From contig JABAKD010000019.1 in NCBI GenBank assembly GCA_012845835.1, forward strand, positions 13,533,344-13,597,343: a DNA stretch of 64,000 nt. Reading direction: 5' to 3'. Numbering within the stretch: position 1 is the first letter of the stretch; the number at the start of each line of letters is the position of its first letter. The stretch comes from Undaria pinnatifida (taxonomy: Eukaryota > Sar > Phaeophyceae > Laminariales > Alariaceae). Below are positions 55,236 to 64,000 of this stretch, in pieces. Made by a program: the position numbers and the translations under genes. The notes beneath the pieces were generated by a model. That model saw only the letters and a list, made by a program, of their open reading frames with translations. It was not told the origin of the DNA and made no database searches.

Positions 55236-55923
55236 TGTTCTCGCATAATCAAGTCCGTGGTCACAGGACAGGCTCCAGTCACTCTGGAGCTGAAGAACAC
55301 CCTAGGGAAAAAACACAACCCAAAGGTGGTACACGCATATGTCGCAGCTGACGCAATTAATGCTTTCACCAGAAACATAAAAAAGTGATATCGGGAGTCA
55401 GCCTACGATGTGCCAGGTCCATAGGCCTCACTAAGTACTCGCGCCTGAAAAAACCGACTATACCGCTTTCCACCAAAGAAAGACTACCACGTATATATTG
55501 CACGTAGTACACATTACTAAGCATACGCACAACCGACGCAAGTCAAATGAAAAAAAAAACAAAGAAAATATTAGAAGATAAAGGGAAGGAAAGAGAAGAC
55601 AAGGGAGCGAAAAAAAGAAAAAACGGAAGGACAAAAGAGGAAAGACAGGAAAAGCAAGGAGAGACAACACAAGAATGGGAAGCAAGGAAAGGAACCAAGG
55701 CAAAAAAATGTCATACCAGCAGACCCTAGGAACTGACCAAAGACGGCATTAGACTCATTGCGGGTATCAAGTGCATCATCAATGATATTGGGGAGAGAAC
55801 GCAACATGGCCAAGACGTCAGGGCGGTCTTACGCTATCTTGTGACGGCCATTGGAAGGCCCACAAAGTTCATGACGACGATGGCCAGACCCAGAATCCAG
55901 TCTCTTGTGCATGACGCCCCCCC
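55236..55923 (-). repeat. Right arm of the ~700-bp inverted duplication
   Basis: Reverse complement of 53,165-53,868. Plus-strand frame 55,547-55,729 is Lys/Glu/Arg-rich (charged, possible coiled coil), followed by a patch with GIRLIAGIKCIIND and VRAVLRYLVTAIGRPTKF. The arm stops at a C run at 55,917, mirroring the G run at 53,144. The DIRS-like element begins directly after. Confidence 0.85.
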
Positions 55924-58123
55924 TTCCTCTTCCCGCACCCACTCTACGTTTCAAGATGCGGCTGTTTCCCCACAAGGGGCGGCTGCCGTTGAACATGTGC
56001 GTCTTGCCCTGCCGCGGGGGGGGTCGGTTACGTCCCTCCCTCGCGATTGTCGAACCGTTTCCGTAGCGGTGGCTACGCCGAGATTCGTTTTATCGTGTGG
56101 TATTACGTAGACAACGCCATTCTTGTCGAGGTGCAGTGGTGGCCGGACGATCGTGGCTGTATGCGGGCTATGCAGTCGTTGGCGTCGGACCACTTTCGCT
56201 TGTTGGGCGTACGTGGCGCATCCGACCTTCCTCTGTTGTCCGCCAGAAAAATCACTAATTGGGACACGCGTCTCGAAGTGCTAGGCTGGTTGGTGGACAC
56301 TGAGGCGCTTACGGTGACGGCGCCGCCATATGAGCGCCTCAAGCTGCAATTGCATTTAGCGGAGTGACCCCCGACTCGAACCCATGCTTCACAGGTGTGG
56401 CAGCTAGCAGGTTTCCTCCTCCACATTTTTTTTGCCGTTCGTCCCGGGTCTTTCTTCGTGCATCGTTGTTGGCTTGGGTTGGGATGCCGCGCATCACTGC
56501 CGGTGATCACTTCGCTGGCCGAATGGCCAATCCGGAGCGGCGTGTTGCCCTTGAGCCCGAGTTCCATTCGGATCTCGAATTCTGGCGGTGAACTGTTGAC
56601 AAAGGTGTTGACGCGCGGGCCGGGGTGCTGTCGGCGCCGATGTATCGTTTGCTGGAGCGCCCGACACAACGTACGTTGTTCTCGGACGCGTAAAAAAACG
56701 CCGTCGGGGGATATTGTCTGGAAACCGGTGTTTACTGGTGCGATGATCTCACAACGCAGGAACAATGACGGATTTGCGGCTCGAGTAAGTCCGTCCGCGG
56801 TGTGGACGACTTATCTATCAACGTGCTTGAACATTTGGGCATGGTTGTGTCGGCATTTGTCCTAGTGTCTTCATGTGCCGATCGACCGTCAGCGACGGGA
56901 GATTGTGATTTATTGCGGGGAGACAACGAGGCCGCCGTAATGTGGGTGCGGCGGCGTCGGGGGGGGCTGGAAACGCGTTCCGGTGCTCTCATGCGTCTCC
57001 TCGGCGCTCTCGAAGTGTCATCCGGATGGCATTTCGAGGCACGCATGTGCTTGGTGTCCACAACGATGCCGCCGACGGTATCTCTCGCTGGGATCGCGGC
57101 TTCCGTTCTTCATAATTCGCGCGCCGTTCGTCGCAACATCCCGTGGCAGGATCGGGAGCTGGGGACCATGGATCGGGAGCTGGGGACCATGGCATTTCTC
57201 TGTGTACTTCGGTGTTGGCCTCGGACTCATGCGACAGGCCGTCGCGGCCTCTACCGAACAAGCTTATTTGGGGCATTTTAGAGCATGGGTAAACTTTCGG
57301 GTACGTTCTGGTGTTCCCGTCTTTCTTGATCGCGGCAGTGACGATATGACGAACGTGTGGCATTTGTTTGACTACGTAGCGTACGCGTTTGCTACCAAGA
57401 AACTGCGGTCGGCGACCATCGAAAGCCATCTGTCCGCCATCAAGTTTTGCGTCGCATTTCACGCGGTTTCGACCTCGACACAACTCACCGCGTCAACGCG
57501 AGCGCCCTCAAAGGTGCGGCGCGCTCTCATGCCGAAGTGGGTAATCAGGCGACCGTTCGTCTGCCCATGTCGTGGGCTATGTTGCTTGCTGGCGAAACAA
57601 TAATCCCAGCTTGGCGTAACGGGGGGTGCGTATTGTGGCTTACGTTGTGTGCGTTGATTTGGTTTTTGATCCGCGCGTCCGAAATGTTCGCGGAAACCCA
57701 GTCGGGTATACACGAAACGTGTTGTTTACGGCGGGCAGACGTTGCTTCCTTTCGCGGTCGGGTACAGTTAGGGGTGGCGCAATGATCGAGAGCCAACCCC
57801 GTCGAGATTTGATTCCGTGGGCCTAAGGGCGACCAATTGCGCAAAGGGACGGTTATTTCGCGCGTTCGGGCGGGTTCACTGAGGCCAGTGGGGGCCGGTG
57901 GAGGTGCTATCGATCTTATGCTCGAGTTGATGTCTTGTTATTTGTTTTTACCCTCGTCGGCTCCCCCCGTGGCGTATGGCAGTGGTGGTGGTAGATGGTC
58001 CATGTGGATCAAGCAACAGGCGACGGTAGCCCTGCGAGGAGTTGTTGCGTTGGCAGGCGGGCGGGCGGATGAGTACGCTCTGCACTCCCTTAGGATTTGG
58101 GCGCAACGCACTTATCAGAACGG

Positions 58124-58128
58124 GGTGC
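58124..58128 (+). other. Target-site duplication GGTGC, left
   Basis: GGTGC directly before the left Copia LTR (58,129) and again directly after the right LTR (63,515-63,519). Five bases is the usual Copia duplication length. Confidence 0.9.
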
Positions 58129-58561
58129 TGTTGAGAGTATGAACCTTGGATTCAAATTTAAGTTAATGCGCAGTCTATTCGAGCAGTGTATTCGCACGAA
58201 TAAGATATGCAGTTGAATCTTACGTTGAATCTTACGTTGAATCTTCGGTGGCACCTAGATGTAAACGAGGGTTTTGAGAAAGGGGGGTTGTCCCGTTGTC
58301 CCGGTATTCTATCTACCGTACTACGGGCATTGTTCCGTGATGATCAAGGGGTGATGCAACCCACCACGATAGCTCTCCCTTCTCTTCCTTCTTCCCTGCT
58401 TTCTCTTCTTTTCTAATCTTTGACCTCAAGCGCCCTTTCCAAACTCTCCTTTTTCTTTGTTATCACAATTGATCTTAACAGACACTTCGGTGCCACCTCT
58501 GCATCTCTTCGCACAGAAGACAGAGCCTCCACACAACCATTGTGTTCACAGGCTATTCACA
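58129..58561 (+). repeat. 5' LTR of the nested Copia
   Basis: 433 bp, TG...CA ends, internal tandem TTGAATCTTACG (58,212-58,245), a pyrimidine-rich tract near 58,377-58,415. Matches 63,080-63,514. Confidence 0.93.
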
Positions 58562-58572
58562 GGTTATGAGCC
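58562..58572 (+). promoter_or_regulatory. Primer-binding site, initiator tRNA-Met anticodon region
   Basis: GGTTATGAGCC directly after the LTR, identical to the site at 33,751-33,761 in the other Copia fossil. Confidence 0.75.
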
Positions 58573-58671
58573 TTCGACCTTCGGTATAAACATCGATCGG
58601 CCCCAAGCGACATCTCATTGAAGTTTGCGCATCTTACCGGGAAGTTTGAGAGAAATCTTCATTAAGCCGGC

Positions 58672-58732
58672 TACAGCATCAGCATCAGCGATCAGCATCA
58701 GCATCAGCGATCAGCATCAGCATCAGCATCAG
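58672..58732 (+). repeat. CAGCAT short tandem repeat in the Copia leader
   Basis: CAGCATCAGCATCAGCGAT-type tract, about 60 bp, between the primer-binding site and the first gag ATG (CCACCATGG, 58,740). Confidence 0.9.
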
Positions 58733-61700
58733 GCCCACCATGGGAGAGTCCACGAAAGCAGGTGATGCGGTAGACAAGCACGTTAAAGCTCTTAACGGCA
58801 AATTTAATCAGCTTTAGTTCGACGTATGGAAGCGCACGGCTCAGTCCGTGATACGTATGCGTCATGCCGGGATCTCTGATATCCTAGAGGGGCGACCTTG
58901 CCCCGAGCCTGATCATCTTCTAGAAGAAGTAGGCCTTCACGAGCTGTGACTCGCAGCCAGGCCGCTGACAAAGCAGATATTCAGTCCGGGGAAACACCCC
59001 CGGGTGATACGGCAGAAAATGTACAGCCGGACGAAGGGAGTACTCCCGTGGACACGGCGCATCTGCCACCATCATCTTCAGGATATTCTACACTCCCAGT
59101 CGCAACATCAGTTTTATGGGCCATGGATGACAACATCTCGAATTTGGAAGACATCAAACACTGGCACCGCAACAGCCATCTTCTCTTCGACTTCTTGTTC
59201 CTGAGTACATCAGGAGCTGCGGCCAGCGTTCTTTTACAATTCAAGCCCAAACGAGGTGAACTTTCGAATGGAAAGGCTGCTTGGGATGGTATGGTTGGAA
59301 ATTATAAAAATTCCACCCGCCAACGTAGACGTATACTCAAACAACAACTAACGCATATGGTCATGACGGATGTGCAAGACCCAGACGTCTTTATAAATGA
59401 AGTATACTATTTACGGGATGAATTGGTGGACATGGGAGAGGTATTCAACGATGACAGCATATTGGGCATAGTGCTGGAAGGACTCACGTATGAATACCTG
59501 GAAATAAAATATAGCGCCAAAGCAGATAATGACTTCATACTCGACCGAACTGGGATAAGAATGCGTAATATGTACGCGAATAGAGCTATAGGAAACAGGC
59601 CTTTGCGAAAAGCGAAGGGGCGTGAATCTGCCATGGTAGTCACGTCAACATCCTCAGCAGTAGTGACCTGTTCACACTGCAAAAAGCCGGGCCATCGATT
59701 CCAAAATTGCTTTAAACGCAAGGGAAAGATGTCGGGGAAGAAACCTCCCCCGACACCTCTAAAGAATTTGTGGTGTAGCCTGCATAATACCGATCGTCAC
59801 GATAATAGCGACTGTCGGTCTCAAATACGGGACGACAATATAACCCGTCGCTCTCGTCCTGGTCAACAAAATGGCCGGCATAATAACGACCGCAGCGCTC
59901 ACGCCAACACCGCCACAACTCCCAACTTCAAAAACGCAAATGGAAGCGTACGTCCCAGAGTTACATCCTCCATTCACTACAGCGGCTGCGACTACAGCAG
60001 CAACTTCTACGTCCTTCGCGACTCCTTCCTGTCCATCCTCACCTCCAGTTGGTATAGGTTGTTCATTCATCGCCTCACCTCCGATTAAGATCGCCGCGCA
60101 GCCCGTCGACTTCTCCATGACTGCGTACAGCGGAGCTTCTAGCCACTTTATCGACAATCAGCTTCTAACCGGCATTGAAAATAAAATGAACCACTACGTG
60201 CAGCTGGACCCTCCCGTAATAATCAACGTAGTGGGGAACCATCGCCTTTATGGCGTTGGTCAAGGGGTTTTGGTCATACAAGTGTTGGACCATATAGGCT
60301 CTAAGCACTCTGTACAGCTTCCTGTCACGATCGTACCTGGGCTAGACAGGCACGTATTTTCGGGGGGATCAGCTGCTGCGAGAGGGGTGACTATGATCAT
60401 CGACACGAAGTCGTATCTGGACATGGGTGCATTTGCTATACCCCTACGTAAGGACAGCCACTACCCTTCTTTGTATCATATCGACGTCACCACTGGTACT
60501 ACCAGCCGAACACCTGAGACAGCGTTCCCGACCATCTCCGCCAAAAACGTTAAACCGGAAACCGTCCTCGCTGTTCATGCTTCGACGACTCCTAAAGCGA
60601 CTTTCCTGCCTGAAACCGTTCCAGCTAATACCTGGCACAAGAGTTTGAGTCACCCCAATGGACAGGTGATGGCCAAGGTAAAGAATATTGCAGAGTGTGT
60701 GGTGAATTTTTCAGACACTCTGTCGGCATGTGAAACGTGCAAAATCAACAAGAGCACTCAACAGAATCATCCTAAAACATCGCGGCCTGGCCCTTCCAGC
60801 GAACGTTTAAAGCTGGTGAGTACTGACCTGCTCGGACCTGTGACGCCCAAGGCGATCGGAGAATACGCCTACATGGCAAAGTATACGGACCATCACAGCA
60901 GGCTAAAAGCTGTCTACTTAACTAAATAGAAAAGTGACACGCTACACACCCTCGGCAGATATCATTCAAGATCTAGCCATCCCTCTAGGGCTGAGGGTGC
61001 AGCATCTACGTTCTGATAATGGGGGCGAGTACACATCCGGCAGCTTTCAGGAATATTGTAAATCAACTGGAATTCGTCAGCAATTCTCGGCCCCGTACAC
61101 ACCGCAGCAGAACGGTGTTTCGGAACGTGACGGGCGTACTATTATGGACATGACTCGCTGTTTACTCAATGAGGCACGCCTTCCTAAACCTTTATGGGGA
61201 GAAATAGCTTCGACAGCAGTTTCTCAAATCAACCGATTACCGCACGCAGCAATCGGCGGCGACACACCCTACCATCGTATGTTCGGCAAGCATGCATACC
61301 TCTTATTTTCGAGGATTATCGGCACTCGGGCATTTGTGCACGTTGAAGGGTACACCACTAAGCTTTAACCTAAGGCTTGGGAAGGTGTTCTCGTCGGCTA
61401 TGACAGCGACAAACCTACCTTCCGCGTGTATGATCGCTACACGGGAAGAATTACAAGCTCCCGCAACGTCTTCTTCATCGAAGAGGCGCCTTCCGTTCAA
61501 CCAACAGCAGGCTCGGCCACTTCTCAATTAAGAGCGCGTCAGCTGGCCCTACGATGCCAAAGATTTCCAAATCAGCAGTTCGATAACGTTTCGCAGCACA
61601 CCAGCAGGGCTCTCAGAAAGGACTAAACAATCCGTCCGGTATCTATTTCGGTACCCAACACCTACGCGCAACCTATGGCCTCACCACAAGCGGAAGAATG

Positions 61701-62339
61701 CAAACCTTCAGCGACGTCTGATGGAAGATCAACGACTTCAGCACGGAGAACTCCTTCTAAGCTCCAACACCTTAAAGTCGCAACTACAGCTCCGGCTCGC
61801 AAGACCGCCTTTGACCATCGCGACGGCCTTGAAAATTATCTCAGGCAACCTCCATGATCGCATAAAATCATTGCTTCATGGAGTGCCATACAAGATGGCG
61901 GCGTTTCATAAGTGGGAAAAAATGAAGCCTGTTTTTATTTTTGCCGTATACTGTGTACGACCGGATTCTACCAAGTGCTGTCGGACTTTTCAATCACCGA
62001 CAAACCGCGATATACCGAGGACGGAGAAGCGTGTTACGCATAACCAAATAGGCGATGTACCCCGACAAACGATTGGCCTATTATAATTCAGCTACAAGAC
62101 GGCAATAGACCGGGGAAGAACAAGGCCAACTTCCGCATCGCATCACAACCTTTCTCCCCGTCTCTGTCCAAGCGCTTCTTCAGCTTTTCTTTACATTCTA
62201 CACAAACGAGCTCCATCAACAGCTACCGGAACGGCACTCCCGTCAACAATCGGGGACAGGCGCTGGAAATGTGGGTTCGGTTGAAAATGATACTTAAGTA
62301 GAGAATATTACCTAGTGCAGCAGTTCTCTGTCAACTATA

Positions 62340-63079
62340 AAGTTACTATTGCTCGCCAGTTACGTATTTGTGAAGGTGGAACTATGGGTCCTATGGACTT
62401 ATGTCAACGATCGTTCAGCAATATGCCATGTTCCCGGAAAATGTGTACGAGTATATATTCCAGCATTAAGGATTAAAGGCTCACAAAGGGCTGTCTCTCT
62501 TATGCTCTTCAGCGTACGATTACTTAACGTACAGCAGCGACCTTTGTTTGTTAGTTTTTTTGTTTCTTATTTTTTTGGGATATAGCTCGTTGATGGACTA
62601 TAACTAAACCCAGTATAGTCTGTTACAGTACTATCAGCATTCGTAATTATATCTGTTTCTTATTTTTCAAGTGCAGAAGTACGTAAGTACAAAAAACAAA
62701 CAACTGGATAGTGAGAATGTGTTATTTTGCCGTAATGGACCATTGTCCACAATTCTCTTTATTTGTCTAGTATTGTTCATCTATTTGGTACAATTTAGAA
62801 AGCGTGTTTTAAAACCCAGTAGACGTATCTTTGCGTTTAACCTTCTAGGGTATTTATCCCTGGTGATTACACCAAGATTATTTTTTTTACGTATCTTCCC
62901 CTGTAAGGTTTCATTTAACTCATATTTTTTTGTAAAATGTGTAGATAACATGGATACATCCATATTGCCGCGGTTTATACACCAAAATGAATATGAGACC
63001 CATTTGTTTTGATTCTTTTACGAATATATTTTTCAAGTATGCGGATTCTCTGACAATCTGACCTTGCATTATGGGGGCG
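62340..63079 (+). other. AT-rich tail between integrase region and right LTR of the nested Copia
   Basis: About 740 bp clearly more AT-rich than the rest of the element. A 113-codon frame (62,671-63,012) is hydrophobic because of T-rich codons (LFICLVLFIYLVQF); I do not call it a gene. The last bases before the LTR (ATGGGGGCG) may serve as polypurine tract. Confidence 0.4.
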
Positions 63080-63514
63080 TGTTGAGAGTATGAACCTTGG
63101 ATTCAAATCGAAGTTAATGCGCAGTCTATTCGAGCAATGTATTGGCACGAATAAGATATGCAGTTGAATCTGACGTTGAATCTTACGTTCAATCTTCGGG
63201 GAAACCTAGATGTAAACGTAGAATTGAGTATGTTAAGGTTGTCCCGTTGTCCCAGTATTCTACCGTACAACGGGCATTGCTCCGTGATGATCAAGTGGTT
63301 ATGCAACCCACCATGATCACTTTCCCCTCTCTTCCTTCTTTCCTGCCTTCTCTTCTTCTTATTCGTCTATCTTTGGCCTCAAGCGCCTTTTCCAAACTAT
63401 CCTTTTTCTTTCTTAGCACAATTGATCTTAACAGACACTTCGGTGCCACCTCTGCATCTCTTCGAATAGAAGACAGAGCCTCCACACAACCGTTGTGTTC
63501 ACAGGCTATTCACA
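63080..63514 (+). repeat. 3' LTR of the nested Copia
   Basis: 435 bp, same ends as the 5' LTR, followed by the GGTGC target duplication and the remaining DIRS recombinase sequence. Confidence 0.93.
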
Positions 63515-63766
63515 GGTGCCTCTACAGAGACGTTGCAACGGGAGGGCCGGTGGGCGTCTGGTGCCTATAAGGCGTACGTTCGTAGCCACGGGAAGGATGC
63601 CAGCCGGGTAGCAAATGCAATTGTTCAGGAGGGGATGGGTAACGGGATCCAGCCGGGGCAGGGTAAAGATTGGGGGCAGGTTAACCCCATTCTAAAGCTT
63701 GAGGGGTACAAGTCAACGTACCTACCTCAGCTAGTACGCAACCTTATCATTGTGCCAAGCGGATAG

Positions 63767-64000
63767 AAAGGACAAGTTGTATCTTGACGTGCGCATCCTA
63801 GGGGTACAGCAAATGGGGTAGGGGAGGGACGCAATGCGTCTGTTGGCTGAGCCAAATACCATTATTGGAGGCTGGCGTCGAAAGCTCGACATTGCCAGTT
63901 GGGATGGAACTTGAGTCAGGGTTACGAACGATGGCGTGGGGCTGCTATTGGAGCAGCCTCGGGGGCCTGCCCCTCTCTCCACCGCCCGTGCTCGGAGCGG
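63767..64000. other. Sequence after the recombinase end, window edge
   Basis: Probably the 3' part of the DIRS-like element (terminal or internal complementary repeats would be expected here), but no repeat can be matched within the window. Confidence 0.35.

Larger units (their letters stand above)
58129..63514 (+). mobile_element. Copia-type LTR retrotransposon fossil, nested in DIRS
   Basis: Complete ends: LTRs 58,129-58,561 and 63,080-63,514 (TGTTGAGAG...CACA), 5-bp target duplication, and primer-binding site at 58,562. The leader has a CAGCAT-repeat tract (58,672-58,732). Gag lies in 58,946-60,088 with a CSHCKKPGHRFQNC zinc knuckle and a second CX-H-C patch WCSLHNTDRHDNSDC. Protease (SGASSHFIDNQL), pre-integrase (WHKSLSHPNGQVM) and the integrase core (VSTDLLGPVTP, RSDNGGEYTS, PYTPQQNGVSERD) run to about 61,480. 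RT and RNase H are not recognised, so it looks non-autonomous. Gag and protease-integrase occupy overlapping different frames, as in Ty1-like elements. LTRs differ by about 10% by eye. A handful of breaks. Confidence 0.92.
55926..63766 (+). mobile_element. DIRS-like tyrosine-recombinase retroelement fossil, interrupted
   Basis: Plus-strand pieces in DIRS order: the late part of RT (about 56,080-56,366, with YYVDNAILVE and WDTRLEVLGWLVDTEAL), RNase H-like sequence (56,460-57,110, LLRGDNEAAVMWVRR and SGWHFEAR), and a tyrosine recombinase (57,220-58,128: STEQAYLGHFRAWVNFR, ATIESHLSAIKF, DEYALHSLR), whose end is found at 63,520-63,766 (REGRWASGAYKAYVRSHGKD, containing the expected catalytic Tyr). 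A Copia element lies between the two parts of the recombinase region. The RT start and the terminal repeats are not seen. Several breaks; older than the Copia within it. Confidence 0.82.

Noticed and set aside
62671-63012. Hydrophobic 113-codon frame as a membrane or envelope-like protein
   Set aside because: AT-rich composition alone yields Leu/Ile/Phe codons; no signal, motif or start context supports it.

Overview
This window is eukaryotic repeat-rich DNA, almost certainly a gene-poor, transposon-dense part of a nuclear genome. It has no operons, bacterial gene spacing or rRNA. It carries Copia-type, Ty3/gypsy-type and DIRS-type retroelement fossils, tRNA-derived SINEs, satellites and minisatellites. 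The organism cannot be fixed from sequence alone. Two Copia elements share a primer-binding site that looks complementary to the anticodon region of initiator tRNA-Met. That habit is known from copia and the GalEa/CoRe lineages, the latter described from red algae, so a red alga is my low-confidence guess; an oomycete or other alga is not excluded.

Layout. 1-3.5 kb: two decayed Copia-type pieces in opposite orientation. 3.5-11.2 kb: a cluster of a modular repeat family, here called R1 (the G-run family), built around a head-to-head palindrome at about 6655. 11.2-17.7 kb: unassigned DNA with a GGCCGGGCC minisatellite, one SINE (16.2-16.5 kb, minus) and an exon-like frame at 17.4-17.65 kb. 17.75-31.8 kb: more R1 copies (plus at 17.75-19.0 kb; minus at 22-24.8, 28.2-29.3 and 30.5-31.8 kb), separated by degenerate tandem repeats and unassigned sequence. 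33.2-37.7 kb: a decayed Copia element with both LTRs. 37.7-47.1 kb: minisatellites, two more R1 fragments, a candidate small secreted-protein gene (41,988-42,260, minus) and an alternating two-unit satellite at 44.7-45.3 kb. 47.7-52.7 kb: a Ty3/gypsy fossil (minus) sitting in a degenerate minisatellite. 52.9-55.9 kb: a LINE-like remnant, then a ~700-bp inverted duplication flanking a tandem array of a second repeat family (R2), with a second SINE nested inside. 55.9-64 kb: a DIRS-like element whose tyrosine-recombinase region is interrupted by a Copia element (58,129-63,514) with 5-bp target duplications GGTGC.

How it fits together. The region reads as layered insertion history rather than a working gene cluster. 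R1 and R2 share a related ~165-bp terminal module (T). T also occurs alone as an apparent insertion with target duplications at a site that is empty in two sister copies. The strongest new observations are the R1 family with long oriented G runs, the mobile T module, the SINE family, the alternating satellite and the nested Copia/DIRS structure. Only the secreted-protein frame and a few exon-like frames are candidates for host genes, all at modest confidence. All alignments were done by eye.
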